Below are positions 46,718 to 56,100 of a stretch of DNA of 64,000 nucleotides, piece after piece; the first letter of the stretch is position 1, and each line of letters starts with the position of its first letter. Made by a program: the position numbers and the translations under genes. The stretch is from CAVYWD01 sp963772225 (GTDB taxonomy: Bacteria > Myxococcota > Myxococcia > Myxococcales > UBA5297): positions 62,001-126,000 of the forward strand of contig CAVYWD010000008.1 of the NCBI GenBank assembly GCA_963772225.1. Direction: 5' to 3'. The notes below the pieces were generated by a model. The model did not search any database and was not told the origin of the DNA. It worked only from the letters and a program-made list of their open reading frames with translations.

Positions 46718-47638
46718 ATGGAGCCCCTGCTCCTCGTTCTTTTGGCGTTGGCCGCGCTCGTCGCGGTCTTCTTCGGCATTCAAGTCGGGGGCGCGCGAGC
46801 GGCCTCGTCCAAGGCGCTTCGCGAAGTCGAGGCGAACAAGGACCGCCTGGCGAAGCTCGAGGCCGAATCGAAGAAGGGCGCCGACGCGCTGGACGCCAAG
46901 CGCCGGGAGATTGACGAGCTCAGGGAGCGACTCAAGGACGCCAAGCGAAAGCGGCACGAGGACCAGGAGTCCGCCCGGCTGAAGAAGGACCTGCATGAGG
47001 TCCGCGAGGAGGTCGAGCGCGAGATGGAGAAAAAGCTCGCGCACGCCCGCGAGGAGGCCGAGGCGTCCAAGGCGGCGGTGCGCAAGCTCAGCGCCGAGGT
47101 GGAGGTGCTCAAGGCTCGCCGGCCCGCGCCGGCTCCGGCTGCGGGCCCTGCGCCGGCTGCCGCGGCCCCCGAGGCGCCGGCGGCGGAGGCGAAGCCCGCG
47201 GAGGAGAAGCTGCCGCCGGCCGCCCGGCCGCTCAAGGACGAGGAGCGCGCGCGCCTCGAGGCTTCGGAGAAGGGGCTCGCCAAGGCGAAGGGGCGGCTCG
47301 AGGAGCTGGACGCCGAGGTCAAGCGGCTCAAGGGCCGCACCGAGACCGACCGGCGGGTCTTCATCGTCCAGAAGGGCGAGCTCGACCTCGCCAAGGATAG
47401 GTTCCGGGCCCTCGAGAGCCGCTACAACGAGCTCGTCCTCGAGCGGGACGAGATGGCGAAGCAGGCCTGGACCCTGGAGAAGCAGCTGAAGGCGCTGAAC
47501 CCGACCGCCGAGCCCGCCGCCAAGCCGGCCCCGAAAGAGGCGCCCAAGCAGCCGAAGGCCGCTGTCGAAGCGAAGCCCGCCGAGGCTGCTCCCGCGCCGG
47601 CCGAGCCCGCCTCGGCCGAGCCCGCGGCCAAGGCGTAG
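46718..47638 (+). CDS. Membrane-anchored coiled-coil protein
   Basis: GGAGG lies 7 bases upstream of ATG 46718. One N-terminal membrane helix (LLLVLLALAALVAVFFGIQV) is followed by about 90 residues of charged coiled coil (LREVEANKDRLAKLEAESKK), an Ala/Pro linker, a second coiled coil (LEASEKGLAKAKGRLEELDA) and an Ala/Pro/Lys-rich tail. The 306-residue product would project a rod into the cytoplasm or periplasm. Similar proteins occur in myxobacteria without known function. Confidence 0.7.
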   Translation: MEPLLLVLLALAALVAVFFGIQVGGARAASSKALREVEANKDRLAKLEAESKKGADALDAKRREIDELRERLKDAKRKRHEDQESARLKKDLHEVREEVEREMEKKLAHAREEAEASKAAVRKLSAEVEVLKARRPAPAPAAGPAPAAAAPEAPAAEAKPAEEKLPPAARPLKDEERARLEASEKGLAKAKGRLEELDAEVKRLKGRTETDRRVFIVQKGELDLAKDRFRALESRYNELVLERDEMAKQAWTLEKQLKALNPTAEPAAKPAPKEAPKQPKAAVEAKPAEAAPAPAEPASAEPAAKA

Positions 47639-47666
47639 GGGGCGCGAGCATTCGAGGGTGAAGGGT

Positions 47667-47686
47667 GCGGCCCGCCCTCGGGCCGC
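47667..47686. terminator. Hairpin between convergent genes
   Basis: GCGGCCC and GGGCCGC pair around a 6-base loop. It lies 29 bases past the coiled-coil gene stop and 61 bases from the stop of the convergent thioredoxin-like gene. There is no clear U-run. Confidence 0.4.
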
Positions 47687-47746
47687 GCTCGCCGCTCGCG
47701 GTCCGCCGCTGGCAGCCTCGGCGCGGAAGAGGCGCTCAACCGGCTA

Positions 47747-48199
47747 TCACTCCGGGGCGCCGCACTCCGGGCATTGCATCTCGATGTAATCGATCCAGTC
47801 GAACGCGTCTTCGACCAGGTCCTTGGGGTCCGCGCCGTGGACGGGCCTGGCAACGACCGGAGTGCCGTAGCGGTCGGCGACCACGAGAAACGGCTCAGCC
47901 TCGCCCATGGCCAGCGAGGCGGCGAGCTTGCGCCCCACCGAGCCGTCGCGGTCTTCCAAAACGGTGATGGACGCGTCCTCCGGCGCTTGCGCGCCCGCCC
48001 CGACCACCGCCAAGGCCACGGCATGCCGCAGGTCGCGCGTGCGCGCTTGGCGCGCGAGCTCTTCGAGCACGGGTCCGCAGGCGCTGCAGCTCTCGCCAGG
48101 CATCACCGCCAACACCATGTCCTGCTGCTGCAGGAGGTCGGCGGTGCCCTTCACGCCGCCCCGCCGATCCGGCAGGGCGAATTCTGGCAATCGACTCAT
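47747..48199 (-). CDS. Thioredoxin/peroxiredoxin-fold protein
   Basis: ATG 48199 has GAGG nearby. The 150-residue product starts SRLPEFALPDRRGGVKGTAD, the usual opening of AhpC/TSA-like folds, and has MPGESCSACGPVLEEL, a SCxxCGP active-site-like motif in place of the thioredoxin WCxxC. It ends in a second Cys pair (MQCPECGAPE) that could bind zinc. It is a likely disulfide or peroxide-handling protein in the cytoplasm. Upstream on the same strand lies a small hypothetical gene (100 bases away). Confidence 0.65.
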   Translation of the reverse strand: MSRLPEFALPDRRGGVKGTADLLQQQDMVLAVMPGESCSACGPVLEELARQARTRDLRHAVALAVVGAGAQAPEDASITVLEDRDGSVGRKLAASLAMGEAEPFLVVADRYGTPVVARPVHGADPKDLVEDAFDWIDYIEMQCPECGAPE

Positions 48200-48299
48200 G
48201 TCCTCGGGCCCTCCCTCGAAGCCCACCTTGAGAATGGCCGGGCGCTGGGAGGGCGCAAGCCTCGCTCGGCTCAGCCGGAGGAAGGCAGCCGCGAAGGCC

Positions 48300-48644
48300 T
48301 CAAGACCTGGCCCGCGCGAGATCGAGCGCCTCGCGCACGCCCTCGGTCTGCAGCAGGAGCTCGAACTCGCCGGGGCTGAGGAAGGCGGTCCGCCGGGCCT
48401 TGAGTCGGATGTACTCGAGCAGCACGCGCACCACATCGCCGTTTTCGATCACCGGCTCGACGCGGATGGGCTCGCCGCGCTCCGCCTGCTCGCGGATGTC
48501 ACGGGCGAGCGAGCGGAGCTGGCGGGAGATGCGCAGCGCCTTGCGGCCGTGCGGGTTGGCGAAGGTGTGGAAGTGCCGGTTTCGCGAGAGCGGCCGCTCG
48601 GCGTCGGTGAGGCGGGCGATGAGGCGCTGCAGGTAGCTCTTCAT
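48300..48644 (-). CDS. Hypothetical protein (114 aa)
   Basis: The product MKSYLQRLIARLTDAERPLS is basic and helical, with RISRQLRSLARDIREQAERG and a C-terminal LSPGEFELLLQTEGVREALD. No family was recognised. What is odd is upstream: the first 30 to 35 codons and the leader are repeated two more times (48727-48880 and 48881-48990). The gene may therefore be read from any of three start regions, but only the 48644 start gives the full protein. Confidence 0.6.
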   Translation of the reverse strand: MKSYLQRLIARLTDAERPLSRNRHFHTFANPHGRKALRISRQLRSLARDIREQAERGEPIRVEPVIENGDVVRVLLEYIRLKARRTAFLSPGEFELLLQTEGVREALDLARARS

Positions 48645-48990
48645 GTGGCGCGGGAGGGACCCTTCGTGGGTTCCTCACCCCCAACCCCCTCCCCGCTCGC
48701 GGGGAGGGGGCGAAGGGGGAGAGGTCGAAGGTGTGGAGGTGCCGGTTTCGCGAGAGCGGCCGCTCGGCGTCGGTGAGGCGGGCGATGTGGCGCTGCAGGT
48801 GGCGCGGGCGGAGCCCTTCGTGGGTTTCTCACCCCCAACCCCCTCCCCGCTCGCGGGGAGGGGGCGAAGGGGGAGAGGTCGAAGGTGTGGAGGTGCCGGT
48901 TTCGCGAGAGCGGCCGCTCGGTTTCGGTGAGGCGGGCGATTTGGCGCTGCAGGTAGCTCTTCATGAGGCGCGGGCGGAGACCTTCGTCGG
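48561..48990 (-). repeat. Triplicated 5' end with intercalated hairpins
   Basis: Units at 48561-48726, 48727-48880 and 48881-48990 share the coding start (about 100 bases) and, for the first two, a leader with a perfect hairpin. The hairpins lie at 48685-48710 and 48839-48864 (CCCCTCCCCGC / GCGGGGAGGGG). A related hairpin lies at 49061-49092. The layout looks like tandem duplication mediated by the hairpin repeat. Confidence 0.7.
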
Positions 48991-49060
48991 TTCTCGAAGA
49001 CTTATCCTAACCCGACCGAGCTAGAGCCAACGAGGGTTGCCGGGCTCCTCACTCCCAGCT

Positions 49061-49092
49061 CCCTCCCCGCGTGCGGCCGCTCGCGGGGAGGG
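49061..49092. repeat. CCCTCCCCGC hairpin
   Basis: CCCTCCCCGC and a matching GCGGGGAGGG surround GTGCGGCCGCTC. It lies just past the stop of the PD-(D/E)XK nuclease gene, where it could also serve as a terminator. It is of the same type as the hairpins in the triplicated repeat. Confidence 0.5.
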
Positions 49093-49104
49093 TTGGGGGT
49101 GAGG

Positions 49105-50055
49105 TCATGGAGCGCCGGCGGGGGCTGGCGGCGCCAAGGCAGGGCTCGCTCGCCCGCACAGCCGCTGAAAGGGGCAGAGCCCGCATTGGGCCGGGTCCTC
49201 GTTCAGGGGGAAGTCGTCGCGGCGCGCCACGTTTTTCGCCGGGTCGGCGAGCGCGGCGCGCATCGCGCGGACGCTCCTTCGGAACAGAGCCAGGAAGTCT
49301 TCCAAGTCGCCCAGGGCGACGCCGACATCGACCTCCTCGCCGGAAGCCAGGTAGACCAGGCGCGCCACCACGTCCTCGGGGCGTGCGCCCCACCGAGCCT
49401 GGGCGAAGAGCGCGTACCCCTGCACCTGACCCCGGTCCTCGGCCCTCGGGCGCCCCGTCTTCCAGTCCACGAGGACCAGCTTCTCGCCGTCGCGGTAGGC
49501 GAAGTCCGGCCCGGCGAAGACCTTGTAGCCCTCCAGCTCGAACGAGGCGATCTCGTCGATGGGCAGCCAGGCGGCCTTCGGCAGCTCCTGCGCTCGCTGC
49601 AGCCAGGGGGAGGCGTAGAACCTTCGAAGGCTCGCCTCGGCGACGTCCCAGTTCGCTTTCCACTCGGCGTCGGAGACGCGCGCGCCCAGCTCATGCTCCA
49701 CCAGCCCCACGACGCGCTTGGGGCGGGCGCGGTACTCGCGGCGCCGGCTCCGGGCGAAGTCGTCGCGCATGCGGGCGCGGGCCCGCGCGACCAGGTCCTC
49801 CACCGGGGGCGGCCCACCCGAGCGCGTCATGGCCAGGGCGAAGGCGATGAGCTCGTGCACCACGTGGCCGGCCCACTGTTGGCGCGAGGAGAGGTTCTTG
49901 AGGATATAGCTTTCGCGCACGTCGGGCGCAGAGGCCTCGTCCCAGCCGCCCCAGGCGCCGTAGTAGTGATACCAGTAGAGCCTTCGGCACTCCTCGAACT
50001 TGCCGTGGCGCGACTTGGACCAGCTGAATTCGTTGACGAGCTCGCGCGAGAACAT
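49105..50055 (-). CDS. PD-(D/E)XK family nuclease with Fe-S-type Cys cluster
   Basis: A 316-residue protein. The RecB-like nuclease motifs are visible: FAGPDFAYRDGEKLVLVDWKTG supplies the D...DxK metal site, and QVQGYALFAQARWG supplies the QxxxY motif. One Cys near the N-terminus (FEECRRLYWYHYY) and three at the end (CGLCPFQRLC) match the four-Cys iron-sulphur cluster of AddB/Cas4-like nucleases. It has no helicase partner or CRISPR genes nearby, so a repair or end-processing role is likelier. Divergent from rsmE, with a 78-base shared promoter region. Confidence 0.85.
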   Translation of the reverse strand: MFSRELVNEFSWSKSRHGKFEECRRLYWYHYYGAWGGWDEASAPDVRESYILKNLSSRQQWAGHVVHELIAFALAMTRSGGPPPVEDLVARARARMRDDFARSRRREYRARPKRVVGLVEHELGARVSDAEWKANWDVAEASLRRFYASPWLQRAQELPKAAWLPIDEIASFELEGYKVFAGPDFAYRDGEKLVLVDWKTGRPRAEDRGQVQGYALFAQARWGARPEDVVARLVYLASGEEVDVGVALGDLEDFLALFRRSVRAMRAALADPAKNVARRDDFPLNEDPAQCGLCPFQRLCGRASPALAPPAPAGAP

Positions 50056-50133
50056 GCCGGCGATTCTTGCATCGAGGGCCGACGGGCTTGCAAGGGAAAG
50101 CCCTCATGGGCTCCCCGCCGCCGGCTCCTCGCC

Positions 50134-50865
50134 ATGAACCTCATCCTGCTCACCGATGCGGACTTCTCGGCGGACGGCACGGCGCGCCTTTGCGGCCGTC
50201 GCGCTCGGCACATCGTCCAGGTGCACCGCGCGGCGCCGGGCGACGAGCTGAAAGTCGGCGCTCTGGGCGGCCGAATCGGCCGCGGCCGCGTGGTCCTCGC
50301 CTCGCCCGACGAGGTCGTGCTTGAGGTTGCGCTCGACGAAAACCCGCCGGCGCCCGTGGGCGTCGAGCTGCTGCTGGCCATGCCTCGCCCCAAGGTGCTG
50401 CGCCGGCTGCTGCAGTCGGTGGCCGCGCTCGGCGTGAAGCGTTTGGTCCTCGTCAACGCCTTCCGCGTGGAGAAGAGCTACTTCGACACGCCGCTGCTCG
50501 CCCCCGAGGCCATTCGCGAGGAGCTCGTCCTGGGACTCGAGCAGGCGCGCGATACGATTCTCCCGGAGGTGCGGGTGCGCACCCGGTTCAAGCCGTTCGT
50601 GGAGGACGAGCTCGAGGAGGTCATCGGCGCGTGCCCGGTCCGGCTCCTCGCGCATCCTGGAGGCTCGGGTGCGCTCGGGCCCTGCGACGCCGCGCCGGTC
50701 GCGGTCGCCATCGGGCCGGAGGGCGGGTGGATCCCGTACGAGCTTCAGATGCTCGAGGCGCGCGGCTTTCGGCGGGTTTCGGCGGGTGCGCGAATCCTGA
50801 GGGTGGAGACGGCGGTGCCGTTTCTGCTGGGGATGGTGGCGCAGGCGCGGTGCGCGGCGGGCTAG
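50134..50865 (+). CDS. rsmE: 16S rRNA (uracil-1498-N3)-methyltransferase RsmE
   Basis: RsmE methylates N3 of U1498 in 16S rRNA with S-adenosylmethionine. The 243-residue protein has the N-terminal PUA-like domain (FSADGTARLCGRRARHIVQV) and a SPOUT trefoil-knot methyltransferase domain, with PKVLRRLLQSVAALGVKRLV, the knot motif VAIGPEGGWIPYE and the SAM-binding end GARILRVETAVPFLLG. Length and motif order are normal. It is a core gene, which marks this part of the window as stable backbone. Confidence 0.92.
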   Translation: MNLILLTDADFSADGTARLCGRRARHIVQVHRAAPGDELKVGALGGRIGRGRVVLASPDEVVLEVALDENPPAPVGVELLLAMPRPKVLRRLLQSVAALGVKRLVLVNAFRVEKSYFDTPLLAPEAIREELVLGLEQARDTILPEVRVRTRFKPFVEDELEEVIGACPVRLLAHPGGSGALGPCDAAPVAVAIGPEGGWIPYELQMLEARGFRRVSAGARILRVETAVPFLLGMVAQARCAAG

Positions 50866-51007
50866 GCGGCTTTGGGCGGGCGACCTCGCGCAAGCGCTCG
50901 GGTGAATGACCTCATTGTGCTCCCGCCACGTCCTTTCGCGAGGCTCCGCGACACTCAAGATCGCGGCCGAGAAGGGGCCAACGCCGTCCGCGCAAGGAGG
51001 CTCGACG

Positions 51008-52138
51008 ATGGGCGCATTCAGCTTGGGAAGGCTTTCCGCGGTGGGTTGCCTTCTCCTTGCTTTCGCCGCTTGCGAAGGCCAGTTGAAGGACCCCGGGAGC
51101 AGCTCCGGCAGCGCCGCCGATGGTGGAAGCGCAGGCGATGCAGGGCGAGCCCCGGATGCGGGGGTCGCGGTTGACGCCGGGCGAGCGCCAGACGCGGGGG
51201 TCGCGGTTGACGCCGGGCGAGCGCCGGACGCCGGAGGCGAAGAGGACGCCGGGGCTGCCTCCGACGCCGGCTCGTGCGCGCCTGCGACCTGCGCGAGCCT
51301 GCACAAGAACTGCGACTCGATAGGCGACGGGTGCGGCCACAGCCTTTCCTGCGGCACGTGCACCTCTCCCCAGACCTGTGGCGGTGGAGGCGTCGCGAAC
51401 GTCTGCGGCTCGAGCAACGACCTCGGCTCGGCGCTGAAGGGCCTGGCCAAGAAGCGGGTGTTCTTCGGCCATCACTCGGTCGGCGCGGAGATCCTCGGGC
51501 TCTGGGCGGCCTTCACGGCTTCGCCGGACGGGGCGGAGTGGGGTATCGAGAAAATCCTGGCGGACCACGCCGGCAGCGGCGTGTCCGTCGTCGACGACAG
51601 CGCGCTGAACCTGGCGCTCAGCGCCGGGCAGATCGCCAACGCCTCGCCAGGGGACAACGGAGACCCGCTGAGCAAGCTCCAGGGCTTCGACCAGGCCATC
51701 CGCGGCGGCGTGGGCAGTCAGGTCGACGTCGCGTTCTTCAAGTTCTGCTTCGTCGACTTCCCCATCCCGTCAAGCCCGACCTTCACCCTCGCCCAGTACA
51801 AGGCCACCCTGGACGCGCTCCAGACCGACTATCCGAACGTCCGATTCATCCACGTGACCGCCCCGCTCTCCGAGGCGCAAGCGGCGTGGCACAACGACGA
51901 TCGGGATGCCTGGAATCAAGCGCTGCGCGCGGCCTACCCGGCCGCCGACATCTTCGACCTGGCGGACTTCGAGAGCCTCGGCCCCAGCGGCGCGCGGGAA
52001 ACGGCGGTCGCCACCGATGAAGCTCAGCACCCTTGCCTCGCGTCCGCATGGGCTGCAGGGGACGGCGGGCACTTGAACCAGGCCGGGGCAGACATGTTGG
52101 CGCAGAAGCTCGTGCTGTATTTGGGCAACCTGCCTTGA
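51008..52138 (+). CDS. SGNH-hydrolase-like lipoprotein with DAG linker
   Basis: AAGGAGG lies 7 bases upstream of ATG 51008. Lipobox LLAFAAC (Cys about residue 22). The linker is Asp-Ala-Gly repeats (APDAGVAVDAGR), partly from a 36-bp tandem repeat at about 51144-51236, then a Cys-rich module (CASLHKNCDSIGDGCGHSLS). The catalytic-like domain starts KKRVFFGHHSVGAEILGLW and ends GDGGHLNQAGADMLAQKL, where the His and Asp of an SGNH fold would be. A usual GDS Ser motif is not obvious, so esterase activity is an inference. 376 residues. Confidence 0.7.
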   Translation: MGAFSLGRLSAVGCLLLAFAACEGQLKDPGSSSGSAADGGSAGDAGRAPDAGVAVDAGRAPDAGVAVDAGRAPDAGGEEDAGAASDAGSCAPATCASLHKNCDSIGDGCGHSLSCGTCTSPQTCGGGGVANVCGSSNDLGSALKGLAKKRVFFGHHSVGAEILGLWAAFTASPDGAEWGIEKILADHAGSGVSVVDDSALNLALSAGQIANASPGDNGDPLSKLQGFDQAIRGGVGSQVDVAFFKFCFVDFPIPSSPTFTLAQYKATLDALQTDYPNVRFIHVTAPLSEAQAAWHNDDRDAWNQALRAAYPAADIFDLADFESLGPSGARETAVATDEAQHPCLASAWAAGDGGHLNQAGADMLAQKLVLYLGNLP

Positions 52139-52570
52139 GTCGCTCTCACGGACTGCTCCGGGGCAGGTCATCGCTCGGCGCGGCGCTCGACGGCGTCGAC
52201 CCGGAGCTTGTGTGGTCCCTTCGGCGCGAACTCTTGTGCAGGCTGGCAAAGACTCAAGGCTCCAGACCCCAAGAACCGCAGTAGCTGGAGCCTGGAGCCT
52301 CAGGCAACCCTCGTTGGTTCCGGCTTCGCCGGCTTAGTCATCGCTCCGAAATATCTGCTCCATCTCAACGTCCGAATCCATCCCGGCTGGCGTCGTTGCT
52401 CGTCGGTTACATGCCCTCTGGCATGCGCCCTCCTCGCGCCTCGCCATCCTTTGCGCCTCGGACGTTGAGATGGAGCATCTATTTCTGCGCGATTCCTTAG
52501 GGATGGGACGCGACGAAGCCGGCCGTCTTGCCGCGCTTCGCCCGAGCTTCTGTGGGAGGCTTGACGGCCC
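52139..52570. other. Intergenic region with TIR-bounded element
   Basis: These 432 bases between the SGNH lipoprotein and the GNAT gene have no supported coding frame. The only clear structure is the inverted-repeat element at 52351-52483. Confidence 0.5.
52351..52483. repeat. MITE-like element with 19-bp perfect terminal inverted repeats
   Basis: GCTCCATCTCAACGTCCGA (52357-52375) and TCGGACGTTGAGATGGAGC (52458-52476) are perfect complements. Similarity extends a few bases outward with mismatches to AAATA/TATTT-like ends. The 82-base centre has ACATGCCCTCTGGCATGCGC, itself able to pair. Such short TIR-bounded units are typical of non-autonomous mobile elements or long hairpin RNAs. No transposase is nearby. 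Confidence 0.55.
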
Positions 52571-53047
52571 ATGTCCCCCGTCCTTCGCCCCCTCCGAGAG
52601 AGCGACTACCCCTTCGTCAGCGCCAACGTCGATGCCTGGTGGGGCGGGCGTTCCGTTCGAGTGCTCATGCCGCGGCTCTTCTTCGAGCACTTTCGGCCCC
52701 TAAGCCTCGCCGCCGACGGCGAGCGCGACCTCGCCGCATTCCTCATCGGCTTCCAGTCGCAGACCGACCCCGAGGTCGCCTACATCCACTTCGTCGGCGT
52801 CTCGCCCGAGGCGCGCGGCCGCGGGCTCGGCCGGCTCCTGTACGAGACCTTCTTCGAGCGGGCCCGGGCGCGCGGCTGCCGCTTCGCCGAGGCGATCACC
52901 TCGCCGGTGAACCGCGGCTCCATCGCCTTCCACCGCCGCATGGGCTTCTCGCTCCTGCCCGGCGACGCGGAGGTGGACGGCGTGCCGGTCGCCGCCGATC
53001 ACGCCGGGCCGGGGCAGCCGCGGGTCCGGTTCCGCCGGGAGCTGTGA
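52571..53047 (+). CDS. GNAT family N-acetyltransferase
   Basis: The 158-residue product has the GNAT fold: LRPLRESDYPFVSANVDAWW at the start, the acetyl-CoA loop VSPEARGRGLGRLLYETFFE (R/Q-x-x-G-x-G/A) and the late strand-helix NRGSIAFHRRMGFSL. It transfers acetyl from acetyl-CoA to an amine on an unknown acceptor. It is followed by a strong terminator palindrome and is probably monocistronic. Confidence 0.88.
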   Translation: MSPVLRPLRESDYPFVSANVDAWWGGRSVRVLMPRLFFEHFRPLSLAADGERDLAAFLIGFQSQTDPEVAYIHFVGVSPEARGRGLGRLLYETFFERARARGCRFAEAITSPVNRGSIAFHRRMGFSLLPGDAEVDGVPVAADHAGPGQPRVRFRREL

Positions 53048-53116
53048 CGCGCGGCGCGCGAGACGCAAAGCGGGCCGACCGCGGCCCAGTTTCGAGTCGC
53101 CTCGAGAAAACACGAA

Positions 53117-53144
53117 GGCCGGCCTCTCGTCCGAAAGGCCGGCC
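53117..53144. terminator. GGCCGGCC hairpin, possible terminator
   Basis: Two copies of GGCCGGCC, 12 bases apart, can pair with each other. It lies 70 bases after the GNAT stop, ahead of a stronger palindrome. Confidence 0.4.
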
Positions 53145-53161
53145 CTCGCGATGTACCGAGC

Positions 53162-53185
53162 GCGGGCGAGGAGCTCCTCGCCCGC
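53162..53185. terminator. Bidirectional terminator palindrome
   Basis: A perfect 24-base palindrome whose half is GCGGGCGAGGAG, followed by TTTGT on the plus strand. It sits between the convergent GNAT and S8 protease genes, 10 bases from the S8 stop. Confidence 0.65.
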
Positions 53186-53194
53186 TTTGTCAGC

Positions 53195-56100
53195 CTAGCG
53201 CGCCTCGATGAGCTGCACCTGGCGCGGCCCGGCCTTGCCGTCGAGGTTGACGATCATCGAGCCCTTTGGGCGCCGTCTGGGCCCACTCGGCGCCGTTGAT
53301 GGCCACCGGCACGTCAGCCGACTTGGCCGGATTCACCGTCACGTATTGCCCCGTCTCGACGGCGCTGTTGAAGGCGTTGAAGCGGCCGCTGGTCGCCGTG
53401 GCGCTGGTCTGGCCGGTCACGAACGACTGGCTCTGGACGCTGTAGGCGAAGCGAGGCGAGGCCGCGGTCAGCCCTAGGTCCGAAGCCACCACCGGGAGGA
53501 GCAGGGTGGAGCCGTCGGTGGGCGCTGTCGCGTCGAACTCGAGGAAGACGTCGCCGGTCGCGAGGTTGACCAGCGCCACGGTGACTTCGCCGTTGAAGTT
53601 GCCCGTCGTGAGAAAGCCGTAGTCGACCGCCGACACCAGGTAGTCCGGCGTCCCGTCGAGGTTCGTGTCGACGAGCACGTCGTACTCGTTCACCGCCGCC
53701 GACGGGAATCGCTCGTAGGCGTTGATGGCGAAGACGACCACTCGGCCGTACTCCGGGTCATCCCACGCCTGGGCGCCGGCGGCCTGGACGTTGATGGAGC
53801 CCGTGCCGTCGCGCTCGCCCGAGGGGCCCCAGGCGTAGAAGTCGGCGCTCGCGGGGATGGCGCCCTCGGTGTTGCGCACGGTGGCTGTGACCGACTTGCT
53901 CGCGGCGTTGAACCGCCCGGCGACCCGGGTGGTGAGCTCTGCGCGCGCCCGCGGCACCAGGTAATAGGGCACCTTCAGGGCGATGCCGCTGTTGCCGCCG
54001 CTCGCCGGCGTGAAGGTCACGAAGCCCGCCACGTCGCGGAAGAAGTCGGAGTTGCCGGCGGTCGAGGCGGGAACGGAGAGGCGCACCGCGACCTCCGCAT
54101 CCTGGCCGGGGCGCACGACGACGCGCGAGGGCCACACGCGAACGCTGTGCGGGCTGCCGCCGGTCGGCGCGGAGGTGGCCTCGAAGGCGACCGGGGCGCG
54201 GCCGAGGTTGCGCAGCACCACCTTGTCCGTGCCCTCGAACCCGCGGTCCAGCTCCGCGAAGCCGAAGGAGAGGTTCATGGGGCCGCGCGGCTGCGCCAGC
54301 GCGACCACCTGGGTCGCCGCCGCGGGAGCGGCCTGCACCGCGCCGGCGCCGGCCAGCCGGGCCTCGTAGTCCAGCACCTTGCTCGCGTCCGCCGTGCTGA
54401 GCATCGCCGCGCGGATCTCGGTGGAGCTCCAGCGAGGGTGCGCCTGAACGACCAGCGCGGCCACGCCGGCGGTGTGCGGCGTCGCCATGGACGTGCCGGA
54501 CATCGAGACGCCCTCGTTGCCGGTGCCCATTGCCGTGGAGAAGACCGAGACGCCGGGGGCCGTGAGGCTGGGCTTGAGGGCCGCGTCGTCGAACCGCGGC
54601 CCGCCCGAGGAGAAGTCGGCGAGGATCTCGTAGCTCGGGTTCGCGATGCGCCCGCCGTCGCTCACGCTCGCGCCGGTCGCGGCGGCCATGACGGCGCCGT
54701 CGGTGCCCTGCACGCCCAGGAACGGGATGTTCACGCCGGGGATGGGGCCCTCGTACACTGGATAGCCGGCCGCATTGTTGATCATGGCGACGGCCGCGGC
54801 CCCGTGACGGGCGCCGAAGGTCGCGCGGTCCACCCGGGCGCAGACGCCGCGCAGGGTCACCACCAGCTTGCCGGCGATGGTCGCGTCCACGTACTCCGAC
54901 TCGTTGCAGCCCAACGAGACCGTGCCGTCCGCGTTGCGCAGGACCACGACCGCGAGCGACGCCGACGGGAGGGCGGCGGTGTTGGCGTTCAGGGCGGTGA
55001 TAGACCCCGAGGGCGACAGCGCGAGCTTCGCGGCCGGGAAGCTGTCCTCGGCGTCGATGGCGGCCACCGACAGGACCTGGTCGCCCGCGGCGGGCGAGCC
55101 GGTGATGTACGGGCCAGAGCCGGCGTTGCCGGCCGCGGCGACCACGATGACGCCGGCCTTGGCCGCGTTCTGCGCGGCGACCGAGTCCGCGTCGTCCGAG
55201 GCGCCGAAGTCCGAGCCGAGCGACATGTTGATGACGTCCATGTCGTTCTTCACCGCCCAGTCGATGGCGTCGACGACCACGTCGGTGCTGCCCTCGCAGC
55301 CGAAGACGCGGACGGCGTACAGGTCGGCTTTGGGAGCGACGCCGGGGCCGATGCGCCAGGCGTTGGCCTTCAGGGTGTCGGCCTCGTACTTCCCGCGGTA
55401 GGTGGCGCCGTCCGCCGTCACGCCGAAGCCGGCGATGGTGCCGGAGACGTGGCTGCCGTGGCCTCCGCAGTCGAGCGGGTTCGGGTCGGGCTGGGGCGTG
55501 AGCTTGGCGGGATCCGTCGAGGCGGCGTCGTAGTCGTCGCCGACGAGGTCGGTTCCGCCCTTGACCTTCGGGGCGGTCGGGCCGAACAGCGCCGGGTTCG
55601 CTGGCAGGGCCTGTGCGGCGTGGGCGGCGGCATAGGCGTCGACCGTCCCGGGGCCGCCGAAGTTGGCGTGGGTGTAGTCGATGCCGGTGTCCAGGACAGC
55701 GACCTTGATGTGCTCGCCGTGGATCCCGGGCAGCCCGCCCCAGACCTGGGGGGCGCCGACGTAGGTGCCGCCGTAGATGTTCTCGGGGCTCGCGGCGTCC
55801 GGCTTGAACAGGCGGACGCGGCGGACGGCCACGACGCCGGGGAGCGACGCCAGCGACGCGAGCTCGCGGGCGGGCACGCGGACCTTCACGCCGTTGAGCG
55901 CGTGCTGGAAGGACCCCAGCACGAGGCCGCCGTGGGAGCGAACGTGGTCGGCGACGGCCCGCTGCTGCGGCTCGAGGCCCTGGGCAATCTGCTGTTTTTC
56001 GGCCGGTGAGAGGCGAGCGCCGGCGGCGGCCTGGGCCGCGGCGACCGGGGTGCCCGAGAGCTCGACCACGACGGTGGTCGACGGGCCGGAGAGAGAAGGT

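Noticed and set aside
49105..50055. Cas4 gene of a CRISPR system
   Set aside because: The PD-(D/E)XK plus Cys-cluster layout is shared with Cas4, but no cas genes or repeats are nearby.
54147..56009. Long plus-strand open frame of 620 codons
   Set aside because: It is antisense to the S8 protease gene, rich in Arg/Gly/Val as expected from GC-rich mirror frames, with no motif.
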